64,000 nucleotides of DNA from JAVKFY01 sp040223615 (GCA_040223615.1 JAVKFY010000070.1:11232-75231), one strand, 5' to 3'; shown: positions 9,936 to 18,558, counted from the first letter of the stretch. A program made the numbers and translations. The notes: generated by a model not told the origin, from the letters alone.

Positions 9936-10954
9936 AAATCGGCGTCTTCGACCATCTCGACGCGTCGGGCCGGGCGCTCGACACGTGTTTCAACGAGCGG
10001 CTGGCGATGCTGGCGCGCTATGACGCGGCGGGATTGTACGGCTACCACCTTGCCGAGCACCACGCGACGCCGCTGGGCATCGCGCCCAGCCCATCGGTGT
10101 TCCTGGCCGCCGCCGCGCAGCACACCAGGCAACTCCGCCTCGGGCCGACGGTGTTCTGCCTGCCGCTCTATCATCCTGTCCGGCTGTTCGAGGAAATCTG
10201 CATGCTCGACCAGCTCTCCGGCGGGCGCTTCCAGTTCGGCATCGGCCGCGGCATCTCGCCGATCGAGGCCGGCTACTACGGTCTCGCCGCCGACGAACTG
10301 CCGAAGATGTTCGAGGAGGGGCTCGACCTGATCCTGGCGGCGCTAGCCGGCGGCGAGGGCGGCGAGCTGACCCACAAGGGCACCTACTACAACGTTGCGG
10401 GCATGCCGCTGGAGCTATGGCCGGTGCAGCGCCCGCATCCGCCGCTGTGGTACGGCATCGTGCGCCCGGACCGGGTCGACTGGCTGGCCGCGCGTTCGGT
10501 CAACCTGCTGTCGAACCGGCCGGCCGACGCGGTCAAGCCGATCACCGACGCCTACCGCGCCGCCTGGGCCAAGACCGGCCGCGCGGCCGCCGACCTGCCG
10601 CTGATGGGCATCACCCGCCACCTGGTGCTGGCCGAGACCGACGCGAAAGCGCTGGCGGTCGCCGAGCGCGCCTACCAGCCGTGGCGGCACGCCTTCTTCA
10701 AGCTGTGGGAGAAACACGGCGCGGCGCCGGTCGGCGTGGTGCTGCCGGAGACCTATGCCGGCGCCGTGGAGCTGGGCATCGCGCACGCCGGCAGCCCCGA
10801 CACCGTGCTGGCCGCGCTGACCGACGACCTGACCCGCGCCGGGGCCACCTACGCCGTCTTGCGCTTCGTCTTCGGCGACATGAGCGCGGCGGAGATGGAA
10901 CGTTCGTTCGGCCTGTTCGAACAGCACCTGCAACCGGCGATCGAGGCGCTTTGA
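9932..10954 (+). CDS. LLM-class flavin-dependent oxidoreductase (340 aa)
   Basis: A bacterial luciferase-like TIM barrel using reduced FMN or F420-type flavin. Visible features: KIGVFDHLD at the N-terminus, YGYHLAEHHATP, RLGPTVFCLPLYHPVR and LDQLSGGRFQFGIGRG, all family hallmarks. The GTG start overlaps the hydrolase stop by 4 bases (GTGA). No flavin reductase is adjacent, so reduced flavin must come from elsewhere. Monooxygenases of this class often open C-S, C-N or aldehyde bonds; together with the methyltransferase, MetE-like protein and hydrolase, a route handling methylated or thio-organic compounds is conceivable, but this is inference from context only. Confidence 0.87.
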   Translation: MKIGVFDHLDASGRALDTCFNERLAMLARYDAAGLYGYHLAEHHATPLGIAPSPSVFLAAAAQHTRQLRLGPTVFCLPLYHPVRLFEEICMLDQLSGGRFQFGIGRGISPIEAGYYGLAADELPKMFEEGLDLILAALAGGEGGELTHKGTYYNVAGMPLELWPVQRPHPPLWYGIVRPDRVDWLAARSVNLLSNRPADAVKPITDAYRAAWAKTGRAAADLPLMGITRHLVLAETDAKALAVAERAYQPWRHAFFKLWEKHGAAPVGVVLPETYAGAVELGIAHAGSPDTVLAALTDDLTRAGATYAVLRFVFGDMSAAEMERSFGLFEQHLQPAIEAL

Positions 10955-11033
10955 TTTGTCGCATTCCGCTGCGTCGCCCAGCGCGCTAGACAGCATTCGT
11001 TGACGAACCCAGGCGATCGAGGAAGGGAACACG

Positions 11034-11321
11034 ATGGCGAACGAGGGGTATCACGAGCCGGTCGACGAGCTGTCCGACGAGACGAAGGACATGCACCGGG
11101 CGATCATCTCGCTGATGGAGGAACTGGAAGCGGTCGACTGGTACAACCAGCGCGTCGACGCCTGCAAGGACCCGGACCTGAAGGCGATCCTGGCGCACAA
11201 TCGTGACGAGGAAAAGGAACACGCAGCCATGGTGCTGGAATGGATCCGTCGTCGCGACGGGAAGTTGGACGAGGAGCTGCGCGACTACCTGTTCACCGAC
11301 AAGGAGATCGCGCACAAGTAG
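11034..11321 (+). CDS. Encapsulated-ferritin-like protein (EncFtn fold), no targeting tail
   Basis: A 95-residue two-helix ferritin. The iron-site residues known for Rhodospirillum rubrum EncFtn (E32, W38, Y39, E62, H65) are matched, offset by two, as E30, W36, Y37, E60 and H63, within EELEAVDWYNQRVDA and AHNRDEEKEHAAMVLEW. EncFtn forms a decamer in which the ferroxidase site lies between subunits, oxidising Fe(II). R. rubrum EncFtn carries a C-terminal extension that docks it inside an encapsulin shell; this protein stops at YLFTDKEIAHK, and no encapsulin gene follows. An AGGAAGGGA lies about 9 bases before the ATG. An MFS-like transporter begins 9 bases downstream. Confidence 0.9.
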   Translation: MANEGYHEPVDELSDETKDMHRAIISLMEELEAVDWYNQRVDACKDPDLKAILAHNRDEEKEHAAMVLEWIRRRDGKLDEELRDYLFTDKEIAHK

Positions 11322-11330
11322 GGTTGGGCG

Positions 11331-12662
11331 ATGACGACCTCGGCGGCGCCCGGCGAAGGCCTGGCCCATCGGCTCTACGACCTGGCGGTGAGCGAGGACG
11401 ACGCGCGGCTGTGCCGCGATATCCCCGATGCGCAGTGCGATGCGCAGCCGAAGGCCTTCGTGCTGCAGGTCGCGGCGCAGGCCATGGCGTCGACCGGCGA
11501 CGCCCTTGCCGACCCCAAGGTGGTGCTGCCGTGGGTGCTGGGCGCGGTCGGCGCGCCGGCCTTCCTCACTGGCCTGCTGGTGCCGATCCGCGAGTCGCTG
11601 GCGCTGCTGCCGCAGATCCTGGTTGGCGGCGTGCTGCGCCGCTTTCCGGTGCGCAAGTGGTTCTGGGCCGGCGGCAGCGTGGTCGAGGGCAGCTGTATCC
11701 TCGGCATGGCGCTGGTGGCGCTGTCGGGCTGGTCCGGCGCGGCGGCGGGCTGGGCCATCGTGGCGCTGCTCACCGTCTTCGCGCTGGCCCGCGGCGTCGC
11801 CTCGATCGCGGCCAAGGACACGCTGGGCAAGACCGTCTCCAAGGGCCGGCGCGGCCGGGTCGGCGGCTACGCCTCGACGATCTCGGGCCTGGCCGCCGGC
11901 GCCGTCGGCCTGTACCTGGCGCTGAGCCCGGACCAGACCCGGCCCGACTGGGTGCTGTACGCCATGCTGGCGGCGGCCGGCGTGGCCTGGTTCGCGGCGG
12001 CGGCGACCTATGCCGGCATCGACGAGTATCCCGGCGCCACCGACGGCGGGCGCGGGGTCGGTGATCTGGTGCGCGACCAGGTCGTGTTGCTGATGCGCGA
12101 CCGGGAGCTACAGAAATTCCTGGCAGCCCGGGCGCTGATGATCTCGACCGCGCTGTCCGGGCCGTTCTACGTGACGCTGGCGCAGCGCGAGGCCGGCGCC
12201 GACCTGGCCGGCCTGGGCTGGCTGATGGTCGCCTCGGGCCTGGCCGGCAGCGTCAGCGCCTCGATCTGGGGCAAGTCGGCCGACCGCTCCAGCCGGGTGA
12301 CCATGGCCACCGCCGCGGCGCTGGCCGGTGTCCTCGGCTGCGCGGTGCTGCTGGCCCTGGTGCTGGCGCCGGCGGTGACGCAATCCATCGTGTTCTACGC
12401 CGGCGTGCTGTTCGTGCTGGCGGTCGCGCATGCCGGCGTGCGCATCGGCCGCAAGACCCACGTCATCGACCTCGCCGGCGGCGACCGCAAGGCGGAATAC
12501 GTGGCGCTGTCCAACACCTTGATCGGCGTGCTGCTGCTGGTGGTCGGCGGGCTTACCGGCGCGCTGGCGCATGTCGGCGTCGAGGCCGCGCTGGCGGCCC
12601 TGTCCGTCCTGGCGCTGGCCGGTGCCGCCCTGGCACTGACCATGACCCACGCGCAGGCGTGA
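11331..12662 (+). CDS. MFS-type transporter (443 aa), co-transcribed with EncFtn-like gene
   Basis: About 12 hydrophobic segments in two halves separated by a charged central loop (about 240-265). RFPVRKWFW and GKSADRSSRV look like the cytoplasmic loop-2/3 and loop-8/9 signatures of major facilitator proteins. An unusual hydrophilic N-terminal stretch of about 40 residues contains two cysteines (LCRDIPDAQCDAQP). Only 9 bases separate it from the EncFtn-like gene, so the two are probably one operon, which would fit transport of a metal or chelate, but the substrate cannot be read from sequence. It converges with the minus-strand gene at 12666. Confidence 0.75.
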   Translation: MTTSAAPGEGLAHRLYDLAVSEDDARLCRDIPDAQCDAQPKAFVLQVAAQAMASTGDALADPKVVLPWVLGAVGAPAFLTGLLVPIRESLALLPQILVGGVLRRFPVRKWFWAGGSVVEGSCILGMALVALSGWSGAAAGWAIVALLTVFALARGVASIAAKDTLGKTVSKGRRGRVGGYASTISGLAAGAVGLYLALSPDQTRPDWVLYAMLAAAGVAWFAAAATYAGIDEYPGATDGGRGVGDLVRDQVVLLMRDRELQKFLAARALMISTALSGPFYVTLAQREAGADLAGLGWLMVASGLAGSVSASIWGKSADRSSRVTMATAAALAGVLGCAVLLALVLAPAVTQSIVFYAGVLFVLAVAHAGVRIGRKTHVIDLAGGDRKAEYVALSNTLIGVLLLVVGGLTGALAHVGVEAALAALSVLALAGAALALTMTHAQA

Positions 12663-12665
12663 GGC

Positions 12666-13874
12666 TCAGGCCAGGTCGAGCTCCATGAACTGGGCGTCGA
12701 TCAGGAACTTGGCGGCCCAGTTCAGATACTCGAAACGGCCGTAGTCGCCGTCGACCGGGAACGAGCCGGCGACCGCGCCGACCCGATCCGGGTCGCCCTC
12801 GGTCACCATGGTGCGCCGGACAAAGCCGTTCAGCGCCAGCCCGGCGTCGCGCCAGGCGGGCTCGCCGGTCCAGGCATGCAGGTCGAGAAAGTTGGCGGCG
12901 TTCTGCACCGCGCCGGTCAGACAGACCCAGGAAACCGCCGGGCTCCAATCCTCGCGCAGCCGGCCGGGCAACTTGCCGTCCGGGCCGACGCAGCCGCGCA
13001 GGCCTTCGCCGACGGTGATCGCGGAGCTCAGCAGCGCTGCATCCTGGTTGAACCGGTAGCCCTCGATGAAGCCGCGCAGGGCGTAGCCCAGCGTATGGGT
13101 CAGCGGCTGGCTCGGATCGGTCAGGCAGCAGTCGGCGATCCAGCCGTTCGGCCGTATGTTGCCAGCCGCCCAGCTCATCTGGCGCAGTGCCGCCTCGCCG
13201 TAGCCGTGGCCCGGCGCGACCCGTTCCGCCTCCAACAGCCCCCAGGCGACGTGGGTCTCGTAGGTCTTCTCACCCGGTTTGGTGAACGGCGAGGGAAAGC
13301 GGCGCCAGCAGCCGTCGTCGTCCTGGTTGTCACGCAGCCAGGCGGCGGCGCGGTGCATCGCGTCGAGGTCGCGCGCCGCGCCGCTGTCGGCCGCGGCGGC
13401 AGCGAGGCCGATCAGGATCTGCCCGGTATTGAAGGTGGTGGGCACGGCGCTGGCGGTGATCATGCCGCCCTGGAAAGCGCCGTCGGGCATCTGGATCGCG
13501 ATCAGCCAGTCGACCATGCGCCGGGCGCGCTCGGCATAGTCGGCCTTCCCGGTGCGCCGGGCCAGCTCGAAGAAGGTCGGCACGATATAGCCGGTGGTCT
13601 CCGGATAGGACGGGCTCCAGCCGGTATTCAGGCTGAAGTGGCGGGCGACGCCGCCGTCGACCGGAGTCGAGCGATCCTGCGCCCGGCACAACCACTGGCC
13701 GGCGAGTTCCGCCGCGCGCGCGGCCCCGCAGTCGGCCGGCGGCAGGCCGCGGGCGTTCTCGCTGCGCACCTGCTTGGCGGCGTCGGACAGCTTCGCCTCG
13801 GCCTCGTGCCGGCGGTAGGCGTCGAGCAGCGGATCGGGGATCAGCCGCTTCAGCAGGTCGCGCGCCAGGCTCAC
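12666..13874 (-). CDS. Alpha/alpha-toroid protein, prenyltransferase/glycoside-hydrolase-like (402 aa)
   Basis: Repeated helical hairpins with Gly-Trp and Trp-Leu motifs (TGWSPSYPETTGYIVPTF, MVDWLIAIQMPDGAFQGG, WLRDNQDDDGCWRRF) are typical of (alpha/alpha)6 barrels seen in squalene-cyclase-like and some carbohydrate-active proteins. QNPDG-like QW motifs are present as IQMPDGAFQGG and DNQDDDGCW. No signal peptide. The ATG overlaps the last 4 bases of the AAC(3)-like gene (ATGA), so the pair is translationally coupled. Proteins of this type often sit in surface-polysaccharide loci beside sugar acetyltransferases, suggesting a role in glycan assembly, but no catalytic residue can be assigned. 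Confidence 0.65.
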   Translation of the reverse strand: MSLARDLLKRLIPDPLLDAYRRHEAEAKLSDAAKQVRSENARGLPPADCGAARAAELAGQWLCRAQDRSTPVDGGVARHFSLNTGWSPSYPETTGYIVPTFFELARRTGKADYAERARRMVDWLIAIQMPDGAFQGGMITASAVPTTFNTGQILIGLAAAAADSGAARDLDAMHRAAAWLRDNQDDDGCWRRFPSPFTKPGEKTYETHVAWGLLEAERVAPGHGYGEAALRQMSWAAGNIRPNGWIADCCLTDPSQPLTHTLGYALRGFIEGYRFNQDAALLSSAITVGEGLRGCVGPDGKLPGRLREDWSPAVSWVCLTGAVQNAANFLDLHAWTGEPAWRDAGLALNGFVRRTMVTEGDPDRVGAVAGSFPVDGDYGRFEYLNWAAKFLIDAQFMELDLA

Positions 13875-14818
13875 GGGCTCGGTGCCTTGTCGCGCAGATC
13901 GTCGGCGGTAGAGTAGATGGTGATGCCCTGGCGCGCCAGCTTGGCGGTCTCGTCATAGAGCCGCCGCGCCGGCAGCAGCCAGCTCCGGGCCTCGCAGACC
14001 TGGTGCCAGGTGAGACCGGCGTTGCGTTCGAACCAGTCGGTGTAGAAGGCGCGGATGGCTTCGTTTACCGGATAGTCGATGCGCGTCCTGGAGACCGCGC
14101 TGTCGTGCGCGTTGCAGCTCATCTCGTGCACCGGGCCGGCGCTGTCGCGGCAGCGCACGGTGATTGGCGAGTCGGTGGTGTAGACCCGCAGCGGGAAGTC
14201 CGGCTCGATGTCCTCCACGCAGTGGTAGAAGGTGACGTTGCCGAGATTGGTGCCCAGCCCGAGCAGCCAGGCGTCGTGGTTCAGGCTCTCCGCCATCGGC
14301 GAGCCAGGGCCGAAGTTGCTGCCGCAGGTGTGGTGGGTGTCGACGAGCTGATGTGCCAGCGGGCCGATGGCGCCGAAGGAGTGGGTCGGGTGCACGCTGC
14401 GCACCAGACCGGGGAAGCGCCGGAAGGCCTCCGGGATGGCGCCGAGGTTGGAGCGCGACTCGGCGGCATCGAAGGCGACGTCGTCGCCGGCCGCGGCCTG
14501 GCTGAGGGTGGCGTGCATGGTGCCGGGGATGGTGTAGGTCGGCACCAGCAAGGTACCGCCACGGTCGCGCACCACGCTGTCCACCAGGGCCTGGGCGACC
14601 GCGTCGGGCCCGCCCTCGACGAAACCGATCGCCTTCAGCGAACTGTGCAGCAGCAACACCGCGTTGTCGGGCAGCGGCAGCCGGTCGAGGTCGGCCTTCA
14701 GCTCGGTCGCGGTGAAATGCCGGCGCGTGCCGGCCAACTCGCGTTGACGACGCCATTTCGCGACCTGGTTCGGCAGGAAATACACCGCCGGCCGCAACGC
14801 GTCCTTCAGTCGCCCCAT
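13871..14818 (-). CDS. AAC(3)-fold N-acetyltransferase family protein (315 aa)
   Basis: Shows the antibiotic N-acetyltransferase signatures: NAVLLLHSSLKAIG near residue 50, LVPTYT, RSVHPTHSFGAIGPLA and ESLNHDAWLLGLGTN. The fold uses acetyl-CoA to acetylate amino groups. Chromosomal relatives outside resistance cassettes usually act on amino sugars in polysaccharide or natural-product synthesis. It has a basic ~35-residue N-terminal leader with no signal peptide. It is the first gene of a coupled pair with the toroid protein (4-base overlap). A resistance role is not supported by the sequence. Upstream, 14819-15163 holds no gene I can support, only the tRNA trailer element. Confidence 0.82.
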   Translation of the reverse strand: MGRLKDALRPAVYFLPNQVAKWRRQRELAGTRRHFTATELKADLDRLPLPDNAVLLLHSSLKAIGFVEGGPDAVAQALVDSVVRDRGGTLLVPTYTIPGTMHATLSQAAAGDDVAFDAAESRSNLGAIPEAFRRFPGLVRSVHPTHSFGAIGPLAHQLVDTHHTCGSNFGPGSPMAESLNHDAWLLGLGTNLGNVTFYHCVEDIEPDFPLRVYTTDSPITVRCRDSAGPVHEMSCNAHDSAVSRTRIDYPVNEAIRAFYTDWFERNAGLTWHQVCEARSWLLPARRLYDETAKLARQGITIYSTADDLRDKAPSP

Positions 14819-15069
14819 CGTGCCTCGCTTCCGCCCGGGCTATTGCCTCTCATCGCCCACCGTTCGCATGAAGAGCGTAAAGCAAGCGTCACCAGCGATG
14901 GCCGCGGACACCACGCACGTTCCTTATCGAGCGGTCATATGCCTGTCAACGTGAGGGGGATCGCGCCCGCATTTCGCTTCGTCGGTCGTGTGCACAGGTC
15001 ATCGCTCAGACCGACTTGGTGGCGCCCCGGTTTGACGAGACACCGGAGCATGGACGCGTCTTTCAAGGT

Positions 15070-15163
15070 GGCTTGCCGAGCCGTAGCTCGCGGATCACAA
15101 AGTCCGCCATTGCCCTATGCGGGATCCGGCGTGGCAGCCTTGTCACACTTCGCGAGCGAAGGC
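15070..15163 (-). repeat. tRNA-Ala 3' trailer element, copy A
   Basis: The roughly 95 bases immediately 3' of tRNA-Ala(CGC) resemble the segment 3' of the tRNA-Ala(GGC) fragment at 57794-57884. On the tRNA strand, both begin right after CCA with an AGCCTT...AAGGCT-type hairpin, followed by shared blocks (GGCTGCC, CGCCG, TAGGG, ACGGCTCGGCAA). Likely a terminator or processing element, or a dispersed repeat that travels with tRNA-Ala 3' ends. Confidence 0.55.
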
Positions 15164-15239
<76 letters not shown>

Positions 15240-15447
15240 GTCCACAAGCCTCCGGCCGACGCGGGCGCGCCGGCGCGAGGTCCGCCGATATAGGGGCCGG
15301 CCGGCGCGGCTGTCAAGGCGATGACGCCAAAGCGGCGCGGCGAGGGCGGGCTGCGACCGATTGCCGCGCGGATCTTCCCATAATCTGAATTGGTTACGCG
15401 TGACGGCGGGCGTATAAACGGCGTCCGTCAAAGGTCGAGTTGGTCTA

Positions 15448-16461
15448 TTGCGTGCGCAGCTAGCAGCCTTCCTGGTTCTCCTCGCGCTGCCAGCGCAGGC
15501 GCAAGACGTGCGCTTCTTTCGCCTGACCGGCGGCGACAGCGCCGGCAGCGCGTTTCCCGTCGCCGCGGTGATCGGCGCGGCGATCTCCAAGCCGCCGGGC
15601 GGCAGGGCGTGCGACGGCGGCGGTACCTGCGGCGTGCCGGGTCTGATCGCGGTGACCCGCTCGACCACTGGCTCGGTGCAGAATATCGAACTGATCTCGC
15701 GAGGCGAGGCCGAGGGCGGGCTGGCTGAGGCCGATGTGGTCTACGAGGCGTTCTACGGCGAGGGCCGGTTCGAGCGCCTGGGCGCGGTGGACAACCTGCG
15801 CACCGTCGCCAACCTGTTCCCGGCCGCCGCGCACCTGGTGGTGCGTCAGGACGCCGGCATCGCCAGTGTCGCTGATCTCAGGGGCAGGCGCATCTCGCTG
15901 GGGCCGACGGAGTCCAGCAACCGGGCGCACGGCATGCGGGTGCTGGCGGCGTTCGGGCTGGGCAACGGCGACTACTTCGCCGAACCCGACGACCTGGGCA
16001 GCGCCGCCGACCGGCTGCGCGACGGCGCCATCGACGCCATGTTCGTGCTCGCCGGCTATCCGGTGCCGGCGATCCAGGACCTGGCGCGCACCACGCCGCT
16101 GGACCTGCTGCCACTGGTCGGACCGCCGATCAGTGGCTTGATCAGGCGGAGCCCGGTCTTCGATGTCGCGGAGATTCCGATCGGCACCTATCCCGGCGTG
16201 CCGGGCCGGCGCACGGTGGCGATCGGCATGCAACTGGTGGTCAGCGCCGCGGTGTCGCCGGCGCTGGTCGAGGCGATCACGCGCGCGCTGTGGAATCCGC
16301 GCAACCGCCACCTGTTCGAGACCGGTGACGCCGATACGCACCAGATCCGGCCGGAAACCGCGCTCAAAGGCCTCAACATTCCGCTGCACCAGGGGGCTGC
16401 GGCCTACTATCTCAAGGTCGATGCCTTCCGCCGGGGCGACGAGACCAACGGTAGCGAGTGA
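15448..16461 (+). CDS. TAXI-family TRAP transporter solute-binding protein (337 aa)
   Basis: A periplasmic receptor of the TAXI type for tripartite ATP-independent uptake. A signal peptide is clear: MRAQLAAFLVLLALPAQAQ with cleavage after AQA. Signatures: FFRLTGGDSAGSAFPVAAVIG, SVQNIELI, VASVADLRGRRISLGP-type segment near residue 140, and the C-terminal AISPALVEAITRALW-like helix. The only start that includes the whole signal peptide is a TTG at 15448, with a weak upstream GGTCGAG, so low expression is possible. No TRAP membrane gene is adjacent, making it an orphan receptor here. Ligand unknown; relatives bind glutamate-like or aromatic carboxylates. Confidence 0.88.
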   Translation: MRAQLAAFLVLLALPAQAQDVRFFRLTGGDSAGSAFPVAAVIGAAISKPPGGRACDGGGTCGVPGLIAVTRSTTGSVQNIELISRGEAEGGLAEADVVYEAFYGEGRFERLGAVDNLRTVANLFPAAAHLVVRQDAGIASVADLRGRRISLGPTESSNRAHGMRVLAAFGLGNGDYFAEPDDLGSAADRLRDGAIDAMFVLAGYPVPAIQDLARTTPLDLLPLVGPPISGLIRRSPVFDVAEIPIGTYPGVPGRRTVAIGMQLVVSAAVSPALVEAITRALWNPRNRHLFETGDADTHQIRPETALKGLNIPLHQGAAAYYLKVDAFRRGDETNGSE

Positions 16462-17085
16462 TCAGGCCTCGGCGGCCGCGCCGTCGAGCCACGCGCGGTA
16501 CGCCGGCAACGACGACACCGCGTCGCGATAGGCCGCCGCCGCCGGGGGCAAGTCCACGCCATAGGTGATGAAGCGCGAGACCACCGGCGCGAACATCGCG
16601 TCGGCGTTGGTGAAGCCGCCGAACAGGAAGTCGCCGGCGCCGGCGTGGCGGGCGCGGCAATCCTCCCAGAGTTGCACGATGCGGGCGATGTCGGCTTGCG
16701 CTTCGGCGCTGGGCGCGACGGTAAGCGTGCTGGTGCAGTCCATCGGCATCTCCTGGCGCAGCGCCATGAAGCCGGAATGCATCTCCGCCGACACGGCGCG
16801 CGCCTCGGCCCGTGTCGCACGGGCGATTGGCCAGAGCCCGGCGTCCGGCGCCAGCTCGGCGGCATATTCCAGGATCGCCAGCGAGTCCCAGACCAGCCGG
16901 CCGTCGTGCTTCAGCACCGGGACGTGGCCGGCCGGCGAGTGACGCAGGATCTGCGACCGCGTGTCCGGCTGGCGCAACGTCACGTGCGCCTCCTGGAAGG
17001 CGATGCCGGCGTGGCGCATCGCGATCCAGGGCCGCATCGACCACGACGAGGTGCGCTTGTTGCCGATCACCAGCTGCATTGTCAT
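16462..17085 (-). CDS. Glutathione S-transferase family protein (207 aa)
   Basis: N-terminal thioredoxin-like domain with the serine-type active-site segment NKRTSSWSMRPW (residues 7-18), cis-proline segment GHVPVLKHDGRLVWDSLAILEYAAE, and an all-helical C-terminal domain. The ES/DS glutathione-binding signature is DSLAILEY. The frame stays open to a TTG at 17112, but the ATG at 17085 gives the normal N-terminus; a second ATG at 17079 is equally near. It converges with the TAXI receptor (stops abut at 16461/16462) and is divergent from the aminopeptidase. Substrate unknown. Confidence 0.88.
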   Translation of the reverse strand: MTMQLVIGNKRTSSWSMRPWIAMRHAGIAFQEAHVTLRQPDTRSQILRHSPAGHVPVLKHDGRLVWDSLAILEYAAELAPDAGLWPIARATRAEARAVSAEMHSGFMALRQEMPMDCTSTLTVAPSAEAQADIARIVQLWEDCRARHAGAGDFLFGGFTNADAMFAPVVSRFITYGVDLPPAAAAYRDAVSSLPAYRAWLDGAAAEA

Positions 17086-17168
17086 CGCCGTGCCGTGCTC
17101 CCGCGTTGGCAAGTTCGCGCCGAGCCGTCATGCTACGCGCTTTCGACCATCCTTCGAAGGAGGCGCGG

Positions 17169-18551
17169 TTGACCGCGACACCGATCCTGCTGCGCCGGGC
17201 GCCGGCCGAGACGACGCCGATCTGGCCGATCACTGAAGCCGATGCGGAAGCCTGGCTCGCCGCCCAGGACGACGCGACCCGGGCCTGGCTCACGGCCACC
17301 GAGTTCAAGCCGACGGCCGGCGCGCACCGGCTGCTGCCGGGGCCGGACGGCGCCCCGCGCGGCGTCGTGCTGGGGCTCGGCGACGGCAACGACATGTGGG
17401 CCTGGGGCGAGTTGCCGCGTGCGTTGCCGGCCGCCACCTACCGCGTCGAAGGCGAACTCGCCGGCGAGGCGGCGACCCGCGCCGCCGTCGCCTGGGGTCT
17501 CGGCGGCTACCGCTTCACCCGCTACAAGGCGCCCGAGGGCGAGCTGGCCAGCCTGGCGATGCCCGCCGGCGCCGACGCCGACCTGGCGGAAGCGATGGTC
17601 GCCGGCACGGCGCTGACCCGCGACCTGGTGAACACGCCGGCTGGCGACCTGGGACCGGCCGAGCTGGCCGCGGCGGCGCAGGCGCTGGCGGAACGGCACG
17701 GCGCCGACTGCAACGTCATTTCCGGCGACGCGCTGCTGCTCAACAACTTCCCGATGATCCATGCCGTCGGCCGCGCCAGCAGCCGGGCGCCGCGCCTGAT
17801 CGACCTGACCTGGGGCGACGCCAACGCGCCGAAGGTGACGCTGGTCGGCAAGGGCGTGTGTTTCGACAGCGGCGGCCTGGACCTGAAGCCGGCGGCCGGC
17901 ATGCTGCGGATGAAGAAAGACATGGGCGGCGCCGCTACCGTGCTTGGCCTGGCCGCCGTGATCATGGCACGCAAGCTGCCGGTGCGGCTGCGCGTACTGG
18001 TGCCGGCGGTGGAGAACTCGGTGTCCGGCAACGCCTTCCGGCCCGGCGACGTGCTGGCCACGCGCAAGGGCCTGACGGTCGAGATCGGCAATACCGACGC
18101 CGAAGGTCGGCTGGTGCTGGGTGACGCGCTGACGCTGGCGGCGGAGGAAGAGCCGGCGCTGCTGGTCGATTGCGCCACGCTCACCGGTGCGGCGCGGGTG
18201 GCGCTGGGCCAGGACCTGCCGGCGCTGTTCTGCGACGACGACGCGCTGGTCGCCGACATCGCCGAACACGGCGCGGCGTGGCAGGATCCGACCTGGCGGA
18301 TGCCGCTGCACGCGCCCTATAAGGAACGGCTGAACAGCCCGGTTGCGGACATGAACAATGTCTCCGAGGGCGCCTTCGGCGGCTCGATCACCGCGGCGCT
18401 GTTCCTGCAACGCTTCACCGAGCCGGCGAAGAGCTGGGCACATATCGACCTCTACGCCTGGAACGACAAACCGCGTCCCGGCCGGCCGCAGGGCGGCGAG
18501 GCAATGGTGCTGCGCGCGCTTTATGGGACGATTGCCGCGCGGTATGGCTGA
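17169..18551 (+). CDS. Leucyl aminopeptidase family M17 (460 aa)
   Basis: A cytosolic metallo-aminopeptidase that trims N-terminal residues from peptides. The C-terminal catalytic domain has VGKGVCFDSGGLDLKP (metal/catalytic Lys and Asp) and NTDAEGRLVLGDAL, the M17 signature carrying the catalytic Arg and metal-binding Asp/Glu. The N-terminal macro-like domain is shorter and divergent, as in other alphaproteobacterial members. An in-frame ATG exists at 17130, but the TTG at 17169 is preceded by a perfect AAGGAGG (17157-17163) with 5 bases of spacing, so I take the TTG. It is divergent from the GST gene. Hexamer assembly is expected from the family. Confidence 0.92.
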   Translation: MTATPILLRRAPAETTPIWPITEADAEAWLAAQDDATRAWLTATEFKPTAGAHRLLPGPDGAPRGVVLGLGDGNDMWAWGELPRALPAATYRVEGELAGEAATRAAVAWGLGGYRFTRYKAPEGELASLAMPAGADADLAEAMVAGTALTRDLVNTPAGDLGPAELAAAAQALAERHGADCNVISGDALLLNNFPMIHAVGRASSRAPRLIDLTWGDANAPKVTLVGKGVCFDSGGLDLKPAAGMLRMKKDMGGAATVLGLAAVIMARKLPVRLRVLVPAVENSVSGNAFRPGDVLATRKGLTVEIGNTDAEGRLVLGDALTLAAEEEPALLVDCATLTGAARVALGQDLPALFCDDDALVADIAEHGAAWQDPTWRMPLHAPYKERLNSPVADMNNVSEGAFGGSITAALFLQRFTEPAKSWAHIDLYAWNDKPRPGRPQGGEAMVLRALYGTIAARYG

Positions 18552-18558
18552 TGGCCTA

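Noticed and set aside
11331..12662. Encapsulin shell gene downstream of the EncFtn-like gene
   Set aside because: The frame is a hydrophobic, multi-helix transporter, not the HK97-fold shell protein.
13871..14818. Aminoglycoside resistance gene
   Set aside because: The AAC(3) fold alone does not imply resistance. The gene is chromosomal, coupled to an alpha-toroid protein and has no resistance-cassette neighbours.
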